From NCBI RefSeq assembly GCF_031085155.1, contig NZ_JAVHUL010000007.1:23216-87215 (forward strand): DNA of 64,000 bases. Reading direction: 5' to 3'. This DNA is from Mesonia profundi (lineage in GTDB: Bacteria; Bacteroidota; Bacteroidia; Flavobacteriales; Flavobacteriaceae). The translations under genes were made by a program, and so were the position numbers. Below the pieces are notes generated by a model. It saw only the letters and a list, made by a program, of their open reading frames with translations, was not told where the DNA came from and made no database searches. This document shows, piece after piece, positions 43,443 to 51,951 of this stretch. The stretch's first letter is position 1, and the number at the start of each line of letters is the position of its first letter.

Positions 43443-44338
43443 TTATTTTTTACGTATTCTTCTACAGTACTATCAATTTTTGCTTGTTTTGTTTCAATAT
43501 CCATTGGGAATAATTGCATAAATAAAGCTTGTCCTTTTACCTTTTCTTCTAAAGCTAAATTTTTATCGCGACCGTAAACATCACTCCACTTTGTTCTTAC
43601 TTTACTCCAAAGTCCTTTGTTACTTGCCCACCAGTCTTTTCCTGCTTTACATTGCTCATCGTCCACTTTTTTATAAATATTATATCCCTTTTCTTGCACT
43701 AAAAGCACATCTTCTTTACCATCTTCACGAATAACTTTTTCATTATCCTGCTCGTGCAACCACCCTTCTTTTGTAATTTCAACTTGATTACCACGCATCA
43801 TTACATTATAATCACTTCGTTTAGAATATTCTCTACGCGGCAAAGGAGAACTTGTAGTATTATTCCAATAATGTCTTCCATCTGCATGAATCCAAGTTGC
43901 AGAACCTGAGTAACGCGGACTATCATCTACCTGATATACATTTTGTGTCCATTGTCCTTTTACATCTTTCTTATTCATATTTACAAAAGTCCATTGGTTA
44001 TCGTGGTTAAAGTCATAACGCTTGGTATTTTCATACAACCAATCTTGTCTCCAGTGCTTAATGACCATGGTATCATTAAGAACTAAAAGGTGCTGAATAG
44101 AAATTTCGTCTTTTTCATCTTTTATCAACTCTGCCCATTCTAACGCTGTAGCGGTATAATCATAGTGCTTTTCATAATCAATTTCTGGAGAAAATGTCTC
44201 GGTATACTTAAAGGTAACCTCAAAACAGCCGCACATATCTTTTATAGCTTGTTTATCTTCTTTTAGATTTTTTTGGGCAAAACCAACGCTAGTGGCTGCC
44301 ATCAAAACACTTGTCAATAATAAATTCTTGAAATTCAT
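43439..44338 (-). CDS. DUF6607 family exported protein
   Basis: A 299-residue exported protein with signal peptide MNFKNLLLTSVLMAATSVGF ending near FAQ. The mature part is beta-rich with many Trp and Tyr (HWRQDWLYENTKRYDFNHD, WTFVNMNKKDVKGQW, WIHADGRHYWNN) and two adjacent cysteines in KDMCGCFEV. It matches the DUF6607 family pattern as I recall it; the function is unknown. The ATG at 44338 is chosen because it starts the signal peptide. A -7-like TATTTTTG (minus strand 44379-44372) precedes it. It is first in the operon, divergent from the TonB receptor. Confidence 0.8.
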   Translation of the reverse strand: MNFKNLLLTSVLMAATSVGFAQKNLKEDKQAIKDMCGCFEVTFKYTETFSPEIDYEKHYDYTATALEWAELIKDEKDEISIQHLLVLNDTMVIKHWRQDWLYENTKRYDFNHDNQWTFVNMNKKDVKGQWTQNVYQVDDSPRYSGSATWIHADGRHYWNNTTSSPLPRREYSKRSDYNVMMRGNQVEITKEGWLHEQDNEKVIREDGKEDVLLVQEKGYNIYKKVDDEQCKAGKDWWASNKGLWSKVRTKWSDVYGRDKNLALEEKVKGQALFMQLFPMDIETKQAKIDSTVEEYVKNK

Positions 44339-44453
44339 TTTTATTAGTTTTTTATAGATTGATTTCTGCGACAAAAATATAAAATTTATTTAGATTGATT
44401 TAAAATAATATATATATTTGCAGAAATATTTTAATTAAGACTTAGTCTAAATA
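44339..44453. promoter_or_regulatory. Shared divergent control region of the haem-uptake and flavoprotein operons
   Basis: 115 bp of AT-rich DNA with a -7 element in each direction: TATATTTG (plus, 44413-44420) and TATTTTTG (minus, 44379-44372). The plus-strand leader contains the palindrome ATTAAGACTTAGTCTAAAT (44434-44452). A half-site-like TTTAGATTGATTT lies at about 44390-44402. Joint control of both operons is suggested by this layout. Confidence 0.65.
44434..44452. promoter_or_regulatory. Palindromic operator candidate before the TonB receptor
   Basis: A 19-bp near-perfect palindrome centred on T44443: the core AGACT-T-AGTCT is perfect, and three of the next four flanking pairs also match. 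It lies between the -7 element and the ATG (44454), a position where a bound repressor would block transcription. The form is like that of DtxR/MntR-type metal boxes; the regulator is unknown. Confidence 0.55.
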
Positions 44454-46616
44454 ATGGAAAATAGATTTCTACTCATCATTTTACTTTTAAACTTATTTAA
44501 CATTCAAGCTCAAGAGACTGAGGTTAAAAGAGGTTCAAATGAAAAGAAAAAAGATAGCGTAAAAGTGAATGATCTAGAGGAAGTTATTCTTACAGGACAA
44601 TACAATTCCCAATCTGTAAAAAAATCGGTTTTTGAAGTACAGGTAATTACAGAAAAAGACATTCAGTTGATGGCAGGAAATAACCTTGCCGATGTTCTTA
44701 CCCAAACATTAAATATGAATATTATTCCGCAAGCTGGTGAAGGCAGATCGGGAATTCAACAGTTTGGATTTACCTCAGAATATGTAAAAATTTTAGTAGA
44801 TAATGTACCCATCGTAGGGGATGAAGGTTTTGGGAATGCTATAGATATTTCTCAAATTAACTTAGATGATATCCAACAAATAGAAATTATTGAGGGCGCT
44901 ATGGGAGTACAATACGGTTCTAATGCAGTAACCGGTGTGGTGAATATTATTACAAAAAAATCCGCGAAAGCGAAATGGCAAATCACGCCATATATTCAAG
45001 AAGAAACCATTGGTAGCGAATATGGATTGTTTGATGAAGGTAGACATATACAGTCTTTGAAAGTGGGACATAATTTTACAGATAAGCTCTACGCCAATGT
45101 ATTATTTACCAGAAATGATTTTCAAGGGTTTCTTAATCAAAATCAAGGAAAAAATTATTTTAATCCAGAGGATGAAAATGATGGTTTAAGAGGTTATGAA
45201 TGGCTTCCTAAAGAACAAAATAGTATTAAAACTTTAATTAATTATCGTTTTAAAAACTTTACCGTTTTTTACAAGTTCGAATACTTTACGGAAGAAACTA
45301 ATAAGTACAATACCAATGTATTGCTCAACCCAAATAGCGCTACACAAACTGTTAATCCTACAGCAAACGATGAAATCTTTAATTCAGACAGGTTTTATCA
45401 TCATTTAAATGCGACAGGGAAAATTAAAAATCAGGTGAACCTTAATATTTCGGCATCTTACCAAGAACAAACCAAGAATATTGAAACCTTTACTTACACC
45501 ATAAAATCTGAAGAGAAGTCTAATATTGAAAATTATGATTACAATACCCGCAAAGGCTTTTTCTCAAGAGGAACTTTCAACAACTTTTTTAATAAGGAAA
45601 ATTTTAAATTAGAATTAGGTTATGAAACTACGCTGGATGAAGGTTCTGCAAGCGGACTTTCATCTCAGAACGTCGAAAATAGAACTCAAAACAATACCCT
45701 TAATTCATATAGTTTCTTTGCTTCTTCAGAAATAAAACCTACCACCCGCTTATCCTTAAGACCTGGAGCTAGAATTATTACCTCTTCGCAGTTTTCACCT
45801 CAGTATGCAGTTTCCCTTAGCGGAAAGTATAGCTTTAAAGATGGTTATCAACTAAGAACTATTATTGGTACAGCACCAAAAACACCTACGTTTGAGCAAC
45901 TCTATTTTTATATGGTTGATAGCAATCATAATGTACAAGGAAATGAGAACCTAAATCCGGAATATGGAAAATCTATATTCTTACACTTTAAAAAAGCATT
46001 TTGGTTAAACGATTACGAATTAAAATATACTCCAAAACTATCGGCTTGGTATCTAGATGTTAAAGATAAAATAGATTTAATTATTACAAATACTTCTCCC
46101 CTAGCCTACCAATATAACAATATAGATCTATACAAAACTTGGGGATTATCCTTAAGAAATACACTTAAATACAAAAATCTTTCTGCTACCCTAGGACTTG
46201 CTTTCTCTGGAGAATCAAAAGTATTAAACAGTAGCGATGTGTATAATGATGATTTCTTATATGCATTTCAATTCAACACTAATCTATCTTACCCAGTTCC
46301 TAAATGGAATACTGTTTTCTCTACTTTTTTTAAAGTAAATGGTCCGCAATATCAATTTGTTTCTAGCATTAATGACGATGGAGAAACTGAAATTACTAGA
46401 GGAAAACTAGACGGGTACGGTTGGTTAAATACATCTATCAAAAAGACATTCCACAAAGACTTAGATATTACCATAGGCGCAAGAAATGTATTAGATATTA
46501 CAGAAGTAAACTCTAGTACAGGCCAAGGTGGTACTCACTCTGCAGCATCTTCATCCCAGTTATTAGGATATGGCAGGTCTTTCTTCGTAAAACTTTTATA
46601 CCATATAAATTTTTAA
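44454..46616 (+). CDS. TonB-dependent outer-membrane receptor (HmuR-like, haem/iron)
   Basis: A 720-residue outer-membrane receptor. After the signal peptide (FLLIILLLNLFNIQAQ) comes a TonB-box/plug region (VNDLEEVILTGQY, KDIQLMAGNNLADVLTQTL, EIIEGAMGVQYGSNAVTGVVNIITKK). A 22-strand-type barrel ending in an aromatic residue (YHINF) follows. The next gene, 2 bp downstream, encodes an HmuY-like haem-binding lipoprotein, so haem is the best guess for the substrate. An operator-like palindrome precedes the start. There is no carboxypeptidase-like N-terminal extension of the SusC type. Confidence 0.9.
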   Translation: MENRFLLIILLLNLFNIQAQETEVKRGSNEKKKDSVKVNDLEEVILTGQYNSQSVKKSVFEVQVITEKDIQLMAGNNLADVLTQTLNMNIIPQAGEGRSGIQQFGFTSEYVKILVDNVPIVGDEGFGNAIDISQINLDDIQQIEIIEGAMGVQYGSNAVTGVVNIITKKSAKAKWQITPYIQEETIGSEYGLFDEGRHIQSLKVGHNFTDKLYANVLFTRNDFQGFLNQNQGKNYFNPEDENDGLRGYEWLPKEQNSIKTLINYRFKNFTVFYKFEYFTEETNKYNTNVLLNPNSATQTVNPTANDEIFNSDRFYHHLNATGKIKNQVNLNISASYQEQTKNIETFTYTIKSEEKSNIENYDYNTRKGFFSRGTFNNFFNKENFKLELGYETTLDEGSASGLSSQNVENRTQNNTLNSYSFFASSEIKPTTRLSLRPGARIITSSQFSPQYAVSLSGKYSFKDGYQLRTIIGTAPKTPTFEQLYFYMVDSNHNVQGNENLNPEYGKSIFLHFKKAFWLNDYELKYTPKLSAWYLDVKDKIDLIITNTSPLAYQYNNIDLYKTWGLSLRNTLKYKNLSATLGLAFSGESKVLNSSDVYNDDFLYAFQFNTNLSYPVPKWNTVFSTFFKVNGPQYQFVSSINDDGETEITRGKLDGYGWLNTSIKKTFHKDLDITIGARNVLDITEVNSSTGQGGTHSAASSSQLLGYGRSFFVKLLYHINF

Positions 46617-46618
46617 TT

Positions 46619-48034
46619 ATGAAATCTAACTATTTAGTACTTTTTTCTCTCGTTATTATCTTCTTTACGGCTTGTAATAAAGATGATGATTCGACAGCCA
46701 ATGATTCTGAATTTGTCGTGGCTTTTAAAAATCCTTCTACAGCTTTCACGGAAACTGATAATGAAAAAGAAATAGACCTTGTTTTTTCTAATGAAGCTCC
46801 GCAGGACGGAATACTCATTATTACTTATACCGAAACCAACTTAACTTACGGTGAGGATTATAGCACTACTCCATCCGCGCAAAGCGGAATTATTGAAATT
46901 CCTATTGTAATGGGAACCATTCAAACTTCATTTAGTCTGAAAAGATTAAACTCAAATCCTGCTCAAAATGACACTGATAAATCTATTGAGTTCTCCATAA
47001 CAGAAGTAAATATTCCTAATGGTTTTACTCAAGGAAACACTAGCAATTTGGTAAGTTTCTCTGATACTGCTTCTCTTGGCGGAAGCATTTCTCCCAATTT
47101 AGGAGGACCTAATGAAGGAAATCAAGTGTATTTAGATTTAAGTACTCAACAAGAAACCGTAGTAAGTAGAGATAAATGGGATTTAGCTTTTTATAACGGA
47201 GATCAATTCCGCGTTAAGCTAAATAGCTCTTTATTTATGATGGCTGCTCCATTAGAAACTACGAATATTGATGCTATTACCGAAGCTGATGTTGCTAGTT
47301 TACAGTCACAAATGGCTTTCCTAGTGCAAGGATCTAATGAATTTGTAGATGCTCCTAGCGGAAATTTAAACGAAACGGTGATCGAAGAAATTTCTATCAA
47401 CCTTGAAGAGAATAAAGTTTACCTCATCAAAATGGGGAACGAGATAGGAACTGACACTCCAGAAACAGGAAGTGTTGCCGTTGCTGGAGCCGATAGAGGC
47501 TGGAAAAAAATAAGAGTTGTACAAGAAAGTGGTGCTTATAAATTGCTATATGCCAATTTAGATGCAACTACTCACCAAGAAATCACTATTGGAAAGGATA
47601 ACCATCACGATTTCACCTATTTCAGTATGGTCAATGAAAATGTGGTAGATGTAGCTCCTGCAAAAGGGAAATGGGATCTTAATTTTACCGTTTTTACGGA
47701 AGTGTTAGATCTTCCAGAAGGTGGAGAATCTGCTTATGGTTTTTCTGATTATGTAGCTACTAACGTACTTTCTAACACCAAAGCTTACCAAGTAATGACT
47801 GAAGATATTGCCTATCAAGATTTCACTACAGCAAATATCGATAATTCATTATATGAAGTTGACCAAAGAGTAATTGGAGCCAATTGGAGAGATGTTTTTA
47901 ACGGGCTATTTAACGAGCGTTTTTACATCATTCAAGATACTGACGGAAATACTTATAAATTAAAATTCACTTCGATGGTGAATGAAAACGGCGTACGCGG
48001 TTACCCAAAATTTGAATATCAAATCCTTAATTAA
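46619..48034 (+). CDS. HmuY-family haem-binding surface lipoprotein
   Basis: A 471-residue lipoprotein with lipobox FFTAC followed by NKDDD, which fits the flavobacterial surface-export signal (K followed by acidic residues). The mature part starts with a beta-sandwich-like domain (about residues 30-150). An HmuY-type domain follows, with VYLDLSTQQETVVSRDKWDL, FYNGDQFRVKLN and the late KWDLNFTVFTEVLD and YKLKFTSM. HmuY of Porphyromonas strips haem from host or environmental proteins and passes it to the TonB receptor HmuR. It follows the receptor gene by 2 bp. Confidence 0.87.
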   Translation: MKSNYLVLFSLVIIFFTACNKDDDSTANDSEFVVAFKNPSTAFTETDNEKEIDLVFSNEAPQDGILIITYTETNLTYGEDYSTTPSAQSGIIEIPIVMGTIQTSFSLKRLNSNPAQNDTDKSIEFSITEVNIPNGFTQGNTSNLVSFSDTASLGGSISPNLGGPNEGNQVYLDLSTQQETVVSRDKWDLAFYNGDQFRVKLNSSLFMMAAPLETTNIDAITEADVASLQSQMAFLVQGSNEFVDAPSGNLNETVIEEISINLEENKVYLIKMGNEIGTDTPETGSVAVAGADRGWKKIRVVQESGAYKLLYANLDATTHQEITIGKDNHHDFTYFSMVNENVVDVAPAKGKWDLNFTVFTEVLDLPEGGESAYGFSDYVATNVLSNTKAYQVMTEDIAYQDFTTANIDNSLYEVDQRVIGANWRDVFNGLFNERFYIIQDTDGNTYKLKFTSMVNENGVRGYPKFEYQILN

Positions 48035-48064
48035 ATATACAATCATAACTAAAAATTACACCTC

Positions 48065-49303
48065 ATGAATTTAAAACTATCTTTCTTAGCGTTTTTTAGC
48101 TTTTGCTTAGTCGCAACGGCGCAAACTACCGTAAATCTTAGCTTAGATCCTTCTTATGCAAACGAAGTTTATTATAAGTTTTCTACCAATCAAAGTTACG
48201 ACCATACCGCAACCGATTGGGAAATTGCTTTTTTAAGAAATAACAATATGAATTTTGCCATTAGAATTAATGACGGAATTGGTTTAGAAGTTTTTGAAGC
48301 AGCCAATACTCCTGCAGATTATGTCACGGTAGATGTTAACAATGTTGCCAACTTCACACAGCTATATAACAGTGACATAAGTTGGTTTGAAGGAGCTTTT
48401 AATACAGGTTCTGCTTCTTATGGTTTTGGAGAATACAACCCAGCAAACCACCACGTAGAAGGGACTGTTACCTTTTTATTAAAATATGCTGACGGGAGCT
48501 TCAAAAAATTATTTATCGAAGATTACTTTGGCGGATATACGTTTAAGTATGCTACTTGGGACGAGACAACTTCTACTTGGAGTGCAGATACTACCGAAAC
48601 CGTTTCTAATACCAGCAATCCTAACAACATGTTTAACTACTACAATTTCACTACCGCTACTGAAGTAGTTGCTGAACCTGCAAGTACAGACTGGGATCTA
48701 AAATTTACAAAATTCACTACAGATTATGCTTATAGCGGAGGAACTATGAAGTATGTAGTAACAGGAGCTTTACAACATCCAGATGTTGTCGTGGCAGAAA
48801 ATATAGAGCCTAACGGAAATGGAGATACTAGTAATCTTAATTATTCAGATGAGATCAATACAATTGGTTACGACTGGAAAAGCTTTAGCGGAACTTCTTA
48901 CGATCTAGATCCAGAATTATTCTACTATGCAAAATACCTTGACGGAACTGTTTACAGGTTACATTTTACCAACTTTGAAGGAAGTTCAACAGGAAATATT
49001 CAGTTTAATTATGAAGATGTAACTAGCCAGTTAAACACGGTTGCTTTTGATGTAAAAAATACCTTTAGCATCTATCCTAACCCATCTAGGGATAAACAAA
49101 TTAATATTTTAACTGAAAGTAATCATGCTAACCAAGTAATTGAAATCTATAACCTTTTAGGTAAAAAGATTTATGCTACTCAGCTTCAAAATACAGGTTT
49201 CACAAATCAGTCTTTAAACCTTTCTTCATTAGCTAAGGGTACTTACTTTATAAAATACCAAACTGGAAACCACAGCACAACTCAAAAATTAATTTTAAAT
49301 TAA
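48065..49303 (+). CDS. HmuY-like protein with T9SS type A sorting domain
   Basis: A 412-residue exported protein. The signal peptide (LKLSFLAFFSFCLVATAQ) is followed by a domain with HmuY-like elements: DWEIAFLRNNNMNFAIRIN, STDWDLKFTKFTTDYAY and VYRLHFTNFEG. The last about 75 residues are a T9SS sorting domain: FSIYPNPSRDKQINI, IEIYNLLGKKIYA, LNLSSLAKGTYFIKY and TTQKLILN. It should cross the outer membrane through the T9SS and be attached to the surface or released. The gap to the lipoprotein gene is 30 bp, and a terminator follows. Confidence 0.87.
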   Translation: MNLKLSFLAFFSFCLVATAQTTVNLSLDPSYANEVYYKFSTNQSYDHTATDWEIAFLRNNNMNFAIRINDGIGLEVFEAANTPADYVTVDVNNVANFTQLYNSDISWFEGAFNTGSASYGFGEYNPANHHVEGTVTFLLKYADGSFKKLFIEDYFGGYTFKYATWDETTSTWSADTTETVSNTSNPNNMFNYYNFTTATEVVAEPASTDWDLKFTKFTTDYAYSGGTMKYVVTGALQHPDVVVAENIEPNGNGDTSNLNYSDEINTIGYDWKSFSGTSYDLDPELFYYAKYLDGTVYRLHFTNFEGSSTGNIQFNYEDVTSQLNTVAFDVKNTFSIYPNPSRDKQINILTESNHANQVIEIYNLLGKKIYATQLQNTGFTNQSLNLSSLAKGTYFIKYQTGNHSTTQKLILN

Positions 49304-49327
49304 TTAGCCAATTCTTATCAATTAATT

Positions 49328-49360
49328 TTAAAGCTACTCTTTCAGAAGGGTAGCTTTTTT
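49328..49360 (+). terminator. Terminator of the haem-uptake operon
   Basis: Arms AAAGCTAC and GTAGCTTT enclose a 12-nt loop and are followed by further T residues, 26 bp after the stop codon of the T9SS cargo gene. Confidence 0.85.
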
Positions 49361-49392
49361 AGTTAAAATTAAAAAAATTATTAGGGTTAGCT

Positions 49393-50256
49393 TTAATGGT
49401 ATTTTGTGAAGATTTTTGTGGCTTCATTATAAGAAGATTCAAAGCTTGACATCTTTACATTAGCATCGGCTTTTGCCGCATTAAAATAACTCAGCATTTT
49501 CTCTGTCGGCATATTTCCTGTTAATTCATCTTTGGCCATAGGACAACCACCAAAACCTTGTATCGCACCGTCAAATCTTCTACAACCCGCTTTATAGGCA
49601 GCATCAATCTTCTCGTGCCACGACGTTGGAGTGGTATGCAAATGAGCCCCAAACTCTATATTGGGGTAAGCCGGAATTAGATTAGAGAACAGATACTCGA
49701 TGGTTTCTGCATCTGAAGTTCCCACCGTATCTGATAAGGATAAAATATTGACTCCCATCGCCGATAAACGCTCGGTCCATTCTCCTACAATTTCCACACT
49801 CCAAGGATCTCCATAAGGATTCCCAAACCCCATAGATAAGTAAGCAACCACTTCCTTCCCATGAGTATGCGCTAAGTTTAAAATCTCCTGTAGCGTATCT
49901 ACCGATTCTTCGATGGTTTTATGCGTATTTCGCATTTGGAAATTTTCTGAAATCGAAAAAGGATAGCCTAAATAATCAATTTCTGGATGTTGAACCGCAT
50001 CCTGAGCTCCACGAACATTAGCCACGATAGCTAAGAGTTTACTCGAGGTCTTAGACAAGTCTAATCCTGCCAAAACCTCTTTGGTATCTACCATCTGCGG
50101 AATCGCTTTGGGAGAAACAAAACTCCCAAAATCGATGGTATCAAAACCACAACGCAATAAAGATTGTATGTACTGTATTTTCTCTGTTGTAGGAATAAAA
50201 TCTTTAATTCCTTGCATCGCATCCCGCGGACACTCAATAAGCTTGATCTTGTTCAT
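49393..50256 (-). CDS. Hydroxymethylglutaryl-CoA lyase
   Basis: Cleaves HMG-CoA to acetyl-CoA and acetoacetate in leucine breakdown. The 287-residue TIM barrel has the N-terminal IECPRDAMQGIKDFIPT with the catalytic Arg and Asp, GAHLHTTPTSWHEKIDAA with the metal-binding HxH, and the lyase signature GAIQGFGGCPMAKDELTGN with the catalytic loop Cys. It stands alone. The 333 bp upstream (50257-50589) contain no gene on that strand; part of that stretch encodes the out-of-frame tail of the next protein. Confidence 0.93.
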   Translation of the reverse strand: MNKIKLIECPRDAMQGIKDFIPTTEKIQYIQSLLRCGFDTIDFGSFVSPKAIPQMVDTKEVLAGLDLSKTSSKLLAIVANVRGAQDAVQHPEIDYLGYPFSISENFQMRNTHKTIEESVDTLQEILNLAHTHGKEVVAYLSMGFGNPYGDPWSVEIVGEWTERLSAMGVNILSLSDTVGTSDAETIEYLFSNLIPAYPNIEFGAHLHTTPTSWHEKIDAAYKAGCRRFDGAIQGFGGCPMAKDELTGNMPTEKMLSYFNAAKADANVKMSSFESSYNEATKIFTKYH

Positions 50257-50589
50257 AGCCCAAAGATACTCATTAGGTTTAAATTATCTAAATAAAGTCT
50301 AATTCTATAAAAAAATAGTTGTTTACAACTAAGACGTAAGACTACTGAAAGCTTTCGAAGCTGATAGACATAAGATTTAAGACTTGATTTGTTTTCAATT
50401 GAAAGTCAACTTATTAAACCTGACTGATTTTTAATTTTGCCGGTAGTTTAATAAAACCATTACAGTTGTAATGAGCTGTCATTTACAATTCTGAAGTAGA
50501 AGGAATTTTTTCTTTTGGAATAAAGATTCTTCTCTGCCCTCCCTCAAACATAAAAATAATTTGAGTTGAGATAACAAACGCCCAAAAAA

Positions 50590-51327
50590 TTAAAAAAGTA
50601 ATTTTCCTAAATATTTAAACCAAATTAAATACCCAAGTATTCCACCTAAGAACCCAGATAAAATAAAAGTAAATCTAAGTTTTAACGGGATTACTTTAAA
50701 AATAACATATATCACTATAGCAAAACCGATTACTGCGGTTATGATGGAAATCAACCAATCATTAAGGTCTAAAAATCTTGATATATAGATTTCATCTCCA
50801 AGAATTTCATTCCCAGTGATTTTTTTTATGATACCCGTAGAAATATTAAATACTTGTCTTAGACTAAACAATGCCAGCATTACTCCTAACCAATCTAAGC
50901 ATTTTAATTTTTTCTTTAGATAAGATCTTCTGTAAAAAATTATAATTAAACCTAGAAAACTTGTCAGGAAAGTCTGCGCTGGACCTCCAATGAATATGTA
51001 TAAAGAATGTTTTTCATTCCAATTGAACTTTGTTTCTATATTAGCAATAACTTTATCAAACTCCTCTTGTATACTTAGATCCAAGTCTTCATAGTTTTGA
51101 CCAAAATGTTCTTCATTCAATTGGTTAAACTTTTTTACATCGATATCTTCCTCATATCCATTTGGATAATAAATCATACTTCCGTAAGAAAGCTCTGTTT
51201 CATAGCCAAAATATTTAGCAACGGCAATATGACCAAATTCATGACTTAGAGTTCCTATTACTGTAAAGAGAATAAATACAATAATAAATCTAGCAAAGAG
51301 ATTAATGTAAAAGTTAAAAGTAATCAT
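50590..51327 (-). CDS. M50-like membrane metalloprotease, probably frameshifted near the 3' end
   Basis: A polytopic membrane protein with an HEFGH zinc motif in the first helix (FTVIGTLSHEFGHIAVAKYFG), like site-2-type M50 proteases. It has a long acidic soluble loop after it, GGPAQTFLTSFLGL (the GGP-type segment) and four to five further helices. The ATG at 51327 gives 245 residues. The stop codon at 50592-50590 follows a T6 run (minus strand). One extra T continues in frame as LIFWAFVISTQIIFMFEGG and on through IPKEKIPSTSEL to a stop at 50483, about 281 residues. That tail looks like genuine membrane protein, so a one-base deletion or sequencing error is likely. Substrate unknown. Confidence 0.75.
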   Translation of the reverse strand: MITFNFYINLFARFIIVFILFTVIGTLSHEFGHIAVAKYFGYETELSYGSMIYYPNGYEEDIDVKKFNQLNEEHFGQNYEDLDLSIQEEFDKVIANIETKFNWNEKHSLYIFIGGPAQTFLTSFLGLIIIFYRRSYLKKKLKCLDWLGVMLALFSLRQVFNISTGIIKKITGNEILGDEIYISRFLDLNDWLISIITAVIGFAIVIYVIFKVIPLKLRFTFILSGFLGGILGYLIWFKYLGKLLF

Positions 51328-51331
51328 TCTT

Positions 51332-51949
51332 CTAAAATAGAATAAAAATCGCAATTCCTACAAAGACAATTATTTGCAGCCATTTTAAAAATTTTCCTGC
51401 ATTCTTATGTCCTTCTATATATCTTTTTAAAAATCCGGAGAGTAAGGCGATACTACTAAAAACCACCAATGAAACCAAAATAAATACGCCTCCTAAAATA
51501 ATGAATTGATAAGTTTTGGAGAAACGATCACTAAACAAGAACCCGGGAAACAAGGCCAAAAAGAACAAGGATACTTTAGGATTCAACACATTCATTACAA
51601 AGCCTTGCTGAAACAGTTGAAACGGCGTTTTAGGAGAAGATTTAGCCGATGATAAATCAATCATTCCCGGAGATTGATAGACTTTATAAGCCAAATACAA
51701 TAAATAACCAGCGCCAAAAAATTTTAAGGCAGTGAATAGAAATTCATGGCGTACGATCAATAAAGAAACCCCAAAGGCAACTAAAGCGGTATGAATCAAA
51801 CAACCCGTCATTAAACCTAAAACCGTTGCGAATCCATATTTTTTTCCGAATCGAAGACTTTGCACCAATACAAAAATATTATCTGGGCCCGGAGAAATGG
51901 CCAACGCAAAAACCGCCACCACAAAAGATATGAGGATTTCTAAATTCAA
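51332..51949 (-). CDS. LysE-family amino-acid exporter (RhtB/LeuE type)
   Basis: A 205-residue inner-membrane protein with about six helices. The N-terminal signature AISPGPDNIFVLVQSLRFGKKYG and GLMTGCLIHTALVAFGVS is typical of LysE/RhtB transporters, which export amino acids or related metabolites. NPKVSLFFLALFPGFL matches the later family motif. The gene lies 2 bp downstream of pyrD on the minus strand and 4 bp before the M50-like gene, so pyrD, lysE and the protease may be one operon. Confidence 0.92.
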   Translation of the reverse strand: MNLEILISFVVAVFALAISPGPDNIFVLVQSLRFGKKYGFATVLGLMTGCLIHTALVAFGVSLLIVRHEFLFTALKFFGAGYLLYLAYKVYQSPGMIDLSSAKSSPKTPFQLFQQGFVMNVLNPKVSLFFLALFPGFLFSDRFSKTYQFIILGGVFILVSLVVFSSIALLSGFLKRYIEGHKNAGKFLKWLQIIVFVGIAIFILF

Positions 51950-51951
51950 GC

